Of a stretch of 19,146 nt of DNA, positions 1 through 8,260 are shown piece after piece; the stretch's first letter is position 1, and the number at the start of each line of letters is the position of its first letter. Made by a program: the position numbers and the translations under genes. The DNA is taken from positions 33,805-52,950 of the forward strand of contig QKYT01000758.1 in NCBI GenBank assembly GCA_003550305.1. The letters run 5' to 3'. Source of the stretch: Glomus cerebriforme. Its lineage: Eukaryota > Glomeromycota > Glomeromycetes > Glomerales > Glomeraceae. The notes under the pieces are model-generated. The model searched no databases. It saw only the letters and a program-made list of their open reading frames with translations, and was not told the DNA's origin.

Positions 1-294
1 CTAACTATCTTAACTATCACTAAGATCATTAATATCACTACTATCATTAAGATCACCATGATCATGGAAATTATGATTATAGAGTGACACAATACGGCAT
101 AGTAAATCGGCGCAGTAATGTTTCATACTAACATCACATATCAGGTATCTTTTTTATACTCTAAATATCCTTTTAAATCTTTCTTACTATCTGTATTTTT
201 TACTACCATATAATCTAACTACCACCCACCATTTAACTTAACTACCACTATATAATCTAAATACCACGCTTTTCTTCTTGTTTTTGAGTCTTTT
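1..294. other. AT-rich non-coding DNA, CTA/ATC-rich simple sequence
   Basis: No coding signal is seen on either strand. The first 60 bases are built from short CTATC, CTAAG and ATCATTA units. Around 207-267 the phrase (a/t)ATATAATCTAA(c/a)TACCAC occurs twice, about 40 bases apart. A GGCGCAGTAA motif at about 109-118 also occurs in the left arm of the inverted-repeat element at 470-760, so it may be a scrap of the same family. Confidence 0.4.
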
Positions 295-440
295 GCATAC
301 CAATTTCTATATTGGGATTGCTAGTCATCTGTAGCTTTTTGGATACCTGATTTTATGTTGAGAGTGCTGACCTCCTGTGCCTAGTTGGATGCTAGATTCT
401 ATATTGAGATGCTCACCCTTTGCACCTGTTTGATTACCTG
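295..440. repeat. Diverged tandem repeat, ~46-bp unit, about 3.2 copies
   Basis: Three successive blocks (295-341, 342-387, 388-432) plus a partial fourth share the same order of words. Each has GAT/CAT-A-CC near its start, then TTTCTATATTG or TTTTATGTTG, then GAG/GGAT-TGCT, a CTCCTGTGCC-like stretch and a closing TTTG or GTTG. Copies differ by perhaps a quarter of their bases, so the array is old. No ORF runs through it. Confidence 0.55.
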
Positions 441-469
441 TTTAAATGCCAAATTGTGATAAAAAAAAT

Positions 470-760
470 TGCATTAAGTGGCGCAGTAAATTTGCATTTA
501 ATTTCAGCTGACACTATGCCATAATTTTGGCCGATCTTTAGGACACGTGATTTGAGAATCCAACTCGGCGCCATGATAGTGACCTGGCAGTGCCTGGAAC
601 TCTCCTGAAACTATCATAGAACTGGCAGAGAACCTGAGTATTTCTATTAGTTTGCCAGTTTCAGGCCAGCTTGAGTGTCAAATTATTATATCCAAAATTC
701 TGGCCAAAAATATGGAATAGTGTTGGCCAAAATTAAATGAAATTTTACTGCACCTTATTG
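470..760. mobile_element. Probable MITE with ~60-bp imperfect terminal inverted repeats
   Basis: The left arm (about 472-536) and the reverse complement of the right arm (about 698-760) align over some 60 bases. Both read roughly (a)TAAG(tg)GYGCAGTAAA, then TTTAATTT, then GACACTAT or AACACTAT, then CCATA-TTTTGGCC. The ~160-bp interior has CTGGCAG and TGCCAG words and no ORF. The length of ~290 bp, long arms and absence of coding capacity fit a non-autonomous DNA transposon. I could not find a convincing target-site duplication, so the superfamily is unassigned. Confidence 0.55.
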
Positions 761-798
761 TGTTAATCATGTGATTCAATTCTTCGCCAGTTCCAGGT

Positions 799-836
799 AC
801 TTTCTCGTCACTTTCTCGTAACTTTCTCATTACTTT
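799..836. repeat. 11-bp tandem repeat (ACTTTCTCGTN), 3.5 copies
   Basis: Three consecutive copies of ACTTTCTCGTC, ACTTTCTCGTA and ACTTTCTCATT are followed by a partial ACTTTTGAG. It lies just outside the right arm of the neighbouring inverted-repeat element. Confidence 0.65.
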
Positions 837-907
837 TGAGGGTCAGTTAGTTAAAGGATTAAAAATTCTATTTAATAAAAAAAAAAGAAAAATTAGGCTT
901 CTGATAG

Positions 908-1118
908 GCATTACTATGGCCAGCCCATTTGTTTGCCAGAAGTGTGCACTTTGCAACTAAAGTAACTATTGCCTATTTATTGCCAGTACATGTATGCTAA
1001 TTTCATGTCTGAGGTTGGAGGTGCAATATGCATTATTATGGCTGGTCTTTTTAATTGATAGAAAGTATACCCTTTTGTAACCTAACTATTGCCTATTAGT
1101 TACCAGATATGAATATCT
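908..1118. repeat. Diverged direct duplication, ~90-bp copies ~121 bp apart
   Basis: The copy at 908-998 and the copy at 1029-1118 align along their length. Both start GCATTA(c/t)TATGGC, carry GAA(g)TRTRCMC and TTTTGYAAC words in the middle, share the exact string ACTATTGCCTATT, and continue with ACCAG or GCCAG and an ATATG-like end. Many differences are transitions. No ORF spans either copy. Confidence 0.6.
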
Positions 1119-1358
1119 CAATATTTGAAACATTAGAGCACATTTATATTGTATTTTCATCATATTTTCAGGTATATTAGGATGCAAAATAGGGCAGAAC
1201 TAGAATGTGAAATAAGACAGATTTTATATGCACCATTTGCAATTCTATCCTAGGAAAAAATTAGAAAATTTACTGGATCACTTCCTAGGGCAGAGTTTGT
1301 TATATGAGAAAGTATTCTTTTTTTGTTTTAACGTGTTCCTGTATTATCTGCCTTAGAT

Positions 1359-1501
1359 GTCCTAGGTGACCTAGTAAAAATAAAGTTATATAAAAAAAAT
1401 CATTTTTTTCTATACTATCTTTTTGGCATTGATGAGATAAAAAAATAAAAAAAAAAGTATAGAAGTTTGATTTTTTCTAGGTCACCTAAGTCACCTAGGT
1501 C
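1359..1501. repeat. Long-armed inverted repeat with CTAGGTGACC arms
   Basis: GTCCTAGGTGACCTAG at 1359-1374 is the reverse complement of the CTAGGTCACCTA(ag) series at 1477-1501. The right arm holds the ten-base word almost twice (CTAGGTCACCTAAGTCACCTAGGTC). A second inner pair, TTTTTCTATACT (about 1404-1415) and AGTATAGAA (about 1456-1464), extends the symmetry toward the loop. This could be a small foldback element or MITE. Related TAGGTTACCT occurs at about 1584-1593. Confidence 0.6.
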
Positions 1502-1570
1502 AGACCCTTCAAGAAAATATTCTAGTGATCTAATAAAGTTAATTTGCTATTTTACTTTTGTCTCAAAAAG

Positions 1571-1843
1571 TCAAAATTTTCTTAGGTTACCTGAAACAGA
1601 TTTTTTTAGGGTAGATTTTTCTAAGGCATCTAGCTTTTTCCTATAATAATATGTTTTTGAATGATACTTATCTATATGCAAATTACATATCCTATATAAT
1701 AACATGGTGAGTTTTCCATACTGCTTGCAAGGGCTTTGCTGGCGTCCTTTCCAATGGATTTTACATCCTTCTTGCTGATTACAAACTCTCTCATACACGT
1801 TCCCTTTATTGGAAAGATATTGGCAGATAAATTTGTCTCTCAT
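1571..1843 (-). CDS. Hypothetical small cysteine- and lysine-rich protein, 90 aa
   Basis: This is an uninterrupted ATG-started frame of 90 codons on the minus strand, notable in such AT-rich DNA. The protein is basic. Cysteines and a histidine are spread through its first half (FICQYL, ERVCNQQEGCKIHW, QSPCKQ, YRICNLHID), which could bind a metal, though the spacing matches no finger I recognise. The second half is rich in Tyr, Lys and Leu (HSKTYYYRKKLDALEK). It is divergent from the primase-helicase pseudogene, whose ATG lies ~100 bp away, so the two may share a control region. It could be a fragment of a transposon protein. I do not recognise the family. Confidence 0.35.
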   Translation of the reverse strand: MRDKFICQYLSNKGNVYERVCNQQEGCKIHWKGRQQSPCKQYGKLTMLLYRICNLHIDKYHSKTYYYRKKLDALEKSTLKKSVSGNLRKF

Positions 1844-1891
1844 TGGGTATTTCTTAAATTTCTATAATTATTTTTATTTAAACTTTTTTCC

Positions 1892-1908
1892 CAGGATAAT
1901 ATATCCTG
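1892..1908. promoter_or_regulatory. Palindrome between two divergent ORFs
   Basis: CAGGATA-ATA-TATCCTG is a perfect 7-bp inverted repeat with a 3-base spacer. It sits in the ~100-bp gap between the minus-strand 90-aa ORF and the ATG of the primase-helicase pseudogene. The position fits a shared operator-like site, but this is inference only. Confidence 0.3.
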
Positions 1909-2083
1909 AGTATAGATTATCGTATAGTATTCAAAAATTTTAATATGTCACAATCTGAGCTTTCAGACTTTCTCGATGCCCCTGCCTTCTATTGTGGGCT
2001 TAAAGCCTCTGATATAGGTGCTTGCTTATATAAAATTTACGATGATAATGGTAGACCAAGAAATAATCTAGGTGATAATGAGG

Positions 2084-2693
2084 GGGTATATAGCAAACAT
2101 GTAGTGTATGGTTGACGCTGTATGTATTGTATGGTATGTATGGTGACATCATGTATGGTATGTATGGTATGTATGGTTCGATATACTAATTCAAAATTTA
2201 AACTTAGAATTATGCAAAATCATGCATATTGTGCATAAACATACTAAATAAGGTAATTTTCAAATTTTTAAATGCATTTTTACTTATAAATGTACATGTT
2301 TTACACATAATGTTACAACTATTGTACTACTTTATAACCAAAAAAAGTTTTGAAAAATTTTTTGATATGTGATAGATGTGATAATTAGAAACGAAATATA
2401 AATGCAATGTGATAAATAATAAATAATAAGTATAGCAAGTTATATCACATTTAATTGCATTTTTACTTATAAACATATATATTCTGCGTGTAATGTTATA
2501 ACTTTTGTATTACCTTATAACTAAAAAAGGCAAAAACTTTTTTATAATGTTGCACAAAGGTATAATTATTAAACATCCATACATGTATGGAATAAATCAT
2601 ACCATACATACCATACATACCATACATACGTAACCATACATACCATACAATACATACAGTGTTAACCATACACTACATGTTTGCTAGCTACCT
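2084..2693. mobile_element. 610-bp MITE inserted in the primase-helicase gene
   Basis: Terminal inverted repeats of about 61 bp (2084-2144 and 2633-2693) begin GGGTATATAGCAAACATG on the left and AGGTAGCTAGCAAACATG on the right read inward. They continue nearly identically through GTAGTGTATGGTT and a run of GTATGTATGGTAT microsatellite-like units. The interior has no ORF and contains an internal direct duplication (2271-2347 and 2453-2530). Flanking 8-bp duplications show it arrived by transposition. No transposase is present, so it was mobilised in trans. Confidence 0.75.
2271..2530. repeat. Internal direct duplication within the MITE
   Basis: Copy one (2271-2347) and copy two (about 2453-2530) both read (a/t)TGCATTTTTACTTATAAA, then a variable ATG/ATA segment, then TAATGTTA(c/t)AACT, TTGTA-TAC and TTATAAC(c/t)(a)AAAAAAG. 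They differ by scattered substitutions. The duplication predates or accompanied formation of the element and may mark subterminal transposase-binding repeats. Confidence 0.6.
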
Positions 2694-5061
2694 TAATGAG
2701 GATGGAATAGAAGCCATACTTGCAGATCGTGAAGACCATTCCCTACACGAATTTATTGATGGTGATAAACCACTTCATCCTATTATAGATTTTGATTTAC
2801 CAGTAGAAACATTAAATGCTATCACTTCCAAACTTTCAGACAAACAGGTGAAAAATTTACTTTGTTGCGCCTTTAGAGATACTTGTCTAGAAATATCCCC
2901 AAAATGGGATAAAAAAACTATGACTATTGCCAAAAGTAGTAATGCAAAAAAAATATCTCTCCATATCTCAACTTTTGGCATGAGACTCCCAAATGTTGCT
3001 CAGGTCATGATGTTCACTGAACTTATCTATAAAAAACTTCTAGAAGGATTACAAGGAAAAGATATTATCAATAATATTGCAAATAAATGATCATTTTCCT
3101 TGTGGATAGTTGGAACACCCAAATTTATTGAAGAAACTGGAGAACACATTCGTGTGAAAAAAGCTATCAATCCAAAAGATGAGACTATCTTTGACTTTAT
3201 GATTCGCCCATCCAATGATGAATCAAAAGTCATAAAAAGTTCTCTCTTAGCTGTTTCAGAGCCAAAAGTCAAAAGATGTAATGATATAAATAGTGAAATC
3301 ACTGAAATCAAAGTAGAAAAATTGCTCAAAGAGGCCAGCATTGAAGGATTTAACCTCTCATTTCCATCAGAACAATCTCCCAATGTCTTTTCTCTTAAAT
3401 GCATAACCCCATCATATTGTTCATTATGTGACCGAGAGCATACCAATGAAAACATTTATTTTATATGAAATAAAAAATTATATAGTTTTCATTGCTATCA
3501 TGCGGATCAAGAAAAGCCACCAGGAATAAGAAAGCCTTCAATAAAGCTTGCTCTTAGTAAGACAGCTTTGAGCCAAGAAAAAAACCTTCTGGTTCCAGTA
3601 AAATTAGAATAATCAAGGATTTCAAATCCGAATAACTATTTCGTGTAGTAGAATTTAATACGTATGTATACTTCAGATAAGAAATTTTTTCACAATGAAG
3701 TTTATGAAGCTATCCAGACAACAGTCACCCATATTCCAAAGGATAAACCAATATGGTTACTAAAATATAAAGATTCAGAAAATGGGCTTTATTTCAATAT
3801 GGGATCTGAGTTAAAGATTGCCAAGTTTGAGATTAAAATAATCGAATATAGGGGTAAAATGATAAAGTTAAAATCATTAATAGACCAGGCAGTTATTAAA
3901 GGTCTAATCATTTATGAAGATTATGACTTCCTCCTATATCCCATAAGCATTCCTCAACCAGATTCAGATTTCTTTAACCTTTTCCTAGGATTTTTGGCTA
4001 AGCCAGTGACAGAGATTAATAAAGAAATTATGAATCTGATTTTCTGGCATGTATTAAATGTAATTTGTGGTGAAAATGAAGAGCTTAATGAGTATATCTG
4101 GAATTAGTGGGCATACTTGGTACAAAAACCAGAACAGAAGTCTCGAATAATCTTAGTACTAAAATCCACTTTACAACAGTGCAGGAAAAATATTATCACT
4201 GATTTTATTGGTGATAAAGACTTGGGACAATATCTTTATTTGGCAACATCAGATTTAGAAAAAATTCTTGGGTGCTTTAATAGTGCTATTCAAGCTCGAA
4301 AGTTTATTGTTATGAATGAGACTGGGATGTCTAGTGAGAAATGGCATAAATTTAATGGATATCTCAAATCTCTTATAACAGAAGGAAAGGTGGTTATAGA
4401 ATATAAAGGTCTTGAAACTAAGAGATTAAAAGATTTTGCCAGATATATGGTTACAAGCAATCAGGATGCTCCATTCAAAATAGATATAGAAGATTCTTGT
4501 ATAGTCTGTTTTGAAGTCTCGGCACGCTGTAGGGGCAATATATTGTATTTTGACTGGCTAGGAGAAATTTTAGACAATCCTGATGCACCAGGAGTAGTTA
4601 TGACATATTTTTTTAGCCAAAATTTATTGAATTGGAGTCCTGAAAAAATTCCTGCAACTAAAATGAAGGTAGATATAATGCATGATCAACTTCCTAATTC
4701 TATTCGATTTATAATAAATCATATTTCCTTATGGCCTGCAGAAAAAATTGATAGGCCATACTATACAAATTTATATCAAGAATACCTTACCTGGTGTGAA
4801 AATAATGGAGAAAAACCATTTGCTGATTCTATTTTTGGAAAAAAATTTTTGCTTATTGGTATTGATAGAGTACATTTACAAAGTGATGGAAAAAGAGATT
4901 ATCATTATATTCTTGATCGCTCCAAAATCATAGCCAAGCTCTGTGAATTCAGTCTAAGTAATATCAAGGAGTTTTCTGATATATCTCAAGCAGACTTACT
5001 AGCAAATGAGGTCACAGATATACCCATATTCAATTTGCCAGAAAACACTCCCTCAAAATAA

Positions 5062-5690
5062 CCCCATCTCAACCAGAAAAGAATGCATCCCTTTCTAGTA
5101 ATAAGAAAGCAAATAAATAGGATGATTCGACCCAAACTCTTTTCAATTATGTGACAGAATAAGCTGAAGCTCCAATCATCTCCACATCTGAAATATCTGA
5201 GATTTCTAAGACTTCTGAACTATAACTATCCGAGCACTAATCGATAAGCCTGAAGTCAATAAGCCTTCCAAATCTATCAAACCAAGTAATAAAGAAGCAT
5301 CTTTCACATTCCCAGCTAGACAACAATATGAGGAGTGCCTCAGAAAAAGGGCAATTGAACTCAGCAAGAATCCAGATGTCTTTATGACTATCACAGAAAA
5401 AGATAGGCTCAATTCTACCATTCTGATATAAAATGGAAATGGATGTATGAATGTGTGGTTATGCAAAAGAGGGTGGAGAAGATCCCAAAGAACATATGGA
5501 AATGTCAGTATGAGAAAGATTAATAGGAGAAGAGATTATCTGACATGAACTTGAGAATAAAGGACTCATATCCTTATGGCTTAATACTGATGAGGAATGG
5601 CAAAAAAATATAAGCATACTCCAGAAGAATGGTATGCTCTGATAAAGAACAAATAAGAAGCCAGTTTATAAGTGAGATGTTTGGATAAGA
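5062..5690 (+). pseudogene. Degraded C-terminal tail of the primase-helicase or a following ORF
   Basis: Beyond the TAA at 5059 the plus strand still translates into protein-like text if frames are switched. One frame gives SQPEKNASLSSNKKANK, a stop, DDSTQTLFNYVTE, a stop, then EAPIISTSEISEISKTSEL. A shift near 5222 leads to a longer open stretch with IDKPEVNKPSKSIK and RQQYEECLRKRAIELSK, ending about 5430. This Ser, Lys and Glu-rich text looks like a low-complexity linker and tail. After ~5430 more fragments appear (EEWYALIKNK near 5620) but no single frame holds. It may belong to the upstream gene or to a small separate one. No domain is recognised. Confidence 0.4.
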
Positions 5691-5971
5691 GGGTCTTTTT
5701 TTCTTTACAATTAGGTGATATATAATTCCAAATTATTATTATTTTTTTTCGCTTATCCTATCTATTTGCAATTTTCAAATTGATGTAAACCTCCAGGCCA
5801 GACAACATAAGCCATATTATTCTCTCCTTCTCTTCAACCCTAATATCTTATACCAATCATAGTATAATAAAATATCAGAATAAAATTTTTGAATTGAACC
5901 TTTTCCCACTTAATATAATCTGAATATCACAGATTAATCTAATTACCACCATTTATTCTACATACCACTCC
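5691..5971. other. AT-rich spacer, no gene seen
   Basis: This gap separates the primase-helicase tail from the recombinase-like pseudogene. It begins with a T-rich run and ends with a C/A-rich, G-poor leader (ACCACCATTTATTCTACATACCAC) just before ATG 5972. No strong promoter element stands out. Confidence 0.35.
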
Positions 5972-7129
5972 ATGTCTGCTATTACAACCAAGTTCATTAC
6001 AGACCACAAACTCACCAATGAGATGAATCTTAAAGAGCTTAGCCAGTATGCGTCAGAAATACTTGAGCTCTTGACAACTGGTGTGCCAAAGGTAAATAAA
6101 GAAAAAAGGTGCCAAGCTCGTGATCATCTTCAAAAAGGATATAAGTTTAGCAAAGAACAGGCATATGCATTAATTTTCCATGAAAGAATTGGGTAAAGTA
6201 AAAGCCAAGTATCCCAAAGAAGAAGGGGATGGGTCAGAGGCTGGAGAAGTGAATATATGTCAACTTTCTGATAGTGCTTGTTCTGAGAAGACTATTAAAG
6301 AAATGGCTCAGCGTATTGTTTGGGATAATCTTAGTGAAAGAGATGTAAAAGTGATATCTAGAACCTTAGTCAAAACTGCTTCTGATCCTGTCGTTGCCTT
6401 ATCACATCTCTCCAGACTTTGAAGAGAATTGCGAATCCTCAATGCTCCAGAAAAAATAATTTCTGCTACCAAGATTCTGGAGATAACCAGAGCATCTAAT
6501 AAAATCCAACAGGAGCATACTGAACAACGTAAAAATGAAGGACTTCATTATTCAGAATACTTCTCATTAGAATCAGTTAAAAAATGGCTAGATTTGTATG
6601 CTGTGTCTAACACACCTGATAAACAAGCCCTAGCTGATATAATGATCATGCTCTATATCCGCCCTGCTAAAATTAAAAACTTGCACATAGCAAATGGAGT
6701 GTAACTGAATACACAAAGAACTGAGGCTAACAGGATATTCCTCAGGTATTTAGATCACTGGAAAAAAATAAGGAGCGAGCAAGACAATTGCTTACATGGA
6801 TTCAGGAAGCAATCATTTCTGGAGCGTTAAAAGATCTAAAAAAACTCGGATCAACATACTTAAGTTCATTTCTGAAAAAAGATGAATATATTCCTAAACC
6901 TTATGAGCCATTACTCCCTAATTCTTTGCACAAATTGGGATCAGTATTTGCTGGCATAATGCATATGCCTAAGAATCTGTCAAAATCTAACACTTATGCT
7001 AGGAAAGCCCTTTGACATTTGCCCGACAACTATGTTTCTCCATCTGATAGATATACTATAGTCAATTACAAAAAGTGGGGTCAACCTTATGATCAAGCAA
7101 ATTCATTTAATATCTTTGATAAAAATTAA
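5972..7129 (+). pseudogene. Tyrosine-recombinase-like protein, two frameshifts and several stops
   Basis: The frame opens at ATG 5972 with an alpha-helical N-terminus (LKELSQYASEILELL, KGYKFSKEQAYALIFHER). An extra G in GGG 6190-6192 shifts it to the frame reading GKVKAKYPKEEGD. TGA 6420 interrupts it; LHYSEYFSLESVKKWLDLY and ADIMIMLYIRPAKIKNL follow. A second shift near 6700 moves it to the last frame (TGA 6722, TAA 6728, TGA 7013), with DIPQVFRSLEKN, LLTWIQEAI, SFLKKDEYIPKP, SDRYTIVNY and FNIFDKN before TAA 7127. The two shifts cancel, spanning 386 codons. MLYIRPAKIKNL resembles box I of tyrosine recombinases, and a late Tyr could be the nucleophile. I recall similar lineage-expanded proteins in Rhizophagus. 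The family call is moderate; the pseudogene status is clear. Confidence 0.5.
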
Positions 7130-7175
7130 TTACATATAAGGGTTAGAGGGAATCCTAGAGGGATTGGATCAAAAG

Positions 7176-7191
7176 GACTGATTTATCAGTC
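7176..7191. terminator. Small perfect hairpin downstream of the recombinase-like pseudogene
   Basis: GACTGAT-TT-ATCAGTC is a 7-bp perfect stem with a two-base loop, ~45 bp after the last stop. It is too small to assign a function. It could be structural in a transcript 3' region. Confidence 0.25.
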
Positions 7192-7258
7192 TGATATCAT
7201 TTATTAATTTTATTTTTTTGTTCACCTAAAGATATATCATATATAAAATATCACAAAA

Positions 7259-7662
7259 ATGGCCAGAATGGAATTAACCAATGATCAAAATCATTCATTC
7301 GATAGTACACATAGCAAGCAGGAAGTTAGAAAAATGCAGAAGGGTATACTGCGCTTTCTGGTGAAAATAGGGCATTAAAGAAACAATTGGAAGATTATCA
7401 TTTCCAGCATAACACTTTAGAAAGAAGGGTAAAAAGATTAGAAAAAGATGTAAAGTCCTTAGAGACTGAATTAGAAGATCTTGATGAATGTGTAGATAGG
7501 GAAACTCTGGTCGACTTAATACAAGAAATAGTTCCCTTGCTAATTGGTAAAAAAGGTAAGGCTTTGTTCGAGTCTTCTGAGGATTCTGATTCAGATGAGA
7601 TAATTGAGGGATTCCATTGGTGTCAAGTAAGAAAAAAAAAGGCTGTCTCTTATAAGCAATGA
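7259..7662 (+). pseudogene. Coiled-coil protein with one frameshift, ~134 codons
   Basis: ATG 7259 opens MARMELTNDQNHSFDSTHSK and continues to VRKMQ. A one-base shift near 7338 is then needed to enter the long frame EGYTALSGENRALKKQLEDY, which runs to TGA 7660. The middle (ENRALKKQLEDYHFQH to LETELEDLDECV, about 7365-7490) has heptad-like Leu, Ile and Val spacing with many Glu, Lys and Arg, so a coiled coil is likely. An acidic Ser/Asp patch (SSEDSDSDE) and a basic tail (RKKKAV) follow. It lies 130 bp after the recombinase-like pseudogene on the same strand and may be a third gene of the same element. No known domain is recognised, and the reading before the shift is less certain. Confidence 0.45.
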
Positions 7663-7794
7663 AGGAAGATGCAACCAAGAAAAGTTAAGCAGTTAGTAGT
7701 TTGAAATGGGCTGAGTTAACCCAATCCAGTTATCACTCTGTGCTATAGCTAACTTTATTTTTTTTGATTGAAATATCTTCTAACCATATAAAGA

Positions 7795-8172
7795 ATGCAA
7801 AAAGATAATTTACTAGAACAACTTTTACCAGAGTTAATACCATTTATTGTAAAGGATCTTTCAAACCAGGATCTAAAAAAGTGTCACAGTATAAATGATA
7901 TATGGCAAAGTAAGGCAAATCTTGAATAGTCCAAAAGAAAGACTCTTTTCAATTTTCATACTATATCATTAGTTCAATGTGGAAATACTGTTAAGGATTT
8001 TTATTCGAAGCTAAAAAAGTATAATAAGAGTTTCGGCTATAGTGAAAAATTCCTTAATAAATGTGCATTATTAAAAGGATTATCACCTGAGAATGTGATA
8101 AAAGTTCGTATGAATAGTTTACATGAGCTTGCGTTAGATGAGATAGTGGAAAGGCTTAGTCCAGAGCAGTGA
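7795..8172 (+). pseudogene. F-box-like N-terminus joined to a retrotransposon Gag-like segment
   Basis: One frame runs from ATG 7795 to TGA 8170, broken only by TAG 7927. The first 44 codons (LLEQLLPELIPFIVKDLSN, QDLKKCHSINDIWQS) look like an F-box, which binds Skp1 in SCF ubiquitin ligases. After the stop, SKRKTLF leads into GNTVKDFYSKLKKYN, KCALLKGLSPENVIKV and LALDEIVERLSPEQ. The pattern VxxFYxKLKxYN...FLxGLSPENxIxVR...LxLDEIVERL is that of fungal LTR-retrotransposon Gag proteins. TAG 7927 sits where F-box proteins of this type often have Trp. The frame crosses the apparent junction intact. It may be a chimera or a small domesticated protein now decayed. Neither half is certain. Confidence 0.4.
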
Positions 8173-8260
8173 TCGCATAATTTTTCCAGCCGAAGGTACT
8201 CAGGGTAAGGTGCTTTGCTATTTTTTTGTTTAAAGATATAATGTATAATATGCACTATAT
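8173..8260. promoter_or_regulatory. Short AT-rich gap with TATA-like sequence before the F-box/LRR pseudogene
   Basis: The 88-bp gap contains TATAATGTATAATATG and CACTATATATGG immediately upstream of ATG 8261. A TATA-like role is possible, but such strings are common in this AT-rich DNA. Confidence 0.2.

Larger units (their letters stand above)
2076..2701. repeat. 8-bp target-site duplication TAATGAGG flanking the insertion
   Basis: TAATGAGG occurs at 2076-2083 immediately before the left arm and at 2694-2701 immediately after the right arm. Both copies lie in the reading frame of the split primase gene, and keeping only one restores its phase. An 8-bp duplication is typical of hAT (and P-type) transposons. 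The sequence does not match the usual hAT preference for T at position 2 and A at position 7. Confidence 0.7.
1945..5061 (+). pseudogene. Primase-helicase (AEP primase + D5/DUF5906-type SF3 helicase), split by a MITE and stops
   Basis: When whole this would make primers and unwind DNA. Apart from the insertion at 2084-2693, the frame is constant from ATG 1945 to TAA 5059. With one target-duplication copy kept, it totals exactly 833 codons including the stop. Six in-frame stops break it: TGA 3088, TGA 3466, TAA 3610, TAG 3646, TAG 3649, TAG 4105. Primase signs are IDFDLP (motif I acids, 2788-2796), a SLHIS histidine (2962) and a zinc-ribbon-like CSLCDREH plus FHCYH (3418-3501). Helicase signs are a Walker A place reading LQQCRKN (altered), Walker B-like FIVMNETG, LKSLITEGKVVIEYKG, sensor TSNQ, and a C-terminal RDYHYILDRSKI segment. 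The domain order fits virus and plasmid primase-helicases. The recombinase-like pseudogene follows on the same strand. Confident in the helicase, less in the primase. Confidence 0.72.

Noticed and set aside
2775..2981. Minus-strand 68-codon open frame inside the primase region
   Set aside because: It is a shadow of the plus-strand frame, which carries recognisable primase motifs.
3027..3455. Minus-strand 142-codon open frame
   Set aside because: It lies opposite the primase coding frame, which has the zinc-ribbon-like CxxC and continues in phase. The minus text has no recognisable features.
7295..7678. Minus-strand 127-codon open frame
   Set aside because: It is the complement of the coiled-coil frame on the plus strand. 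Its Leu/Phe-rich text is what an antisense of Lys/Glu-rich coding gives.
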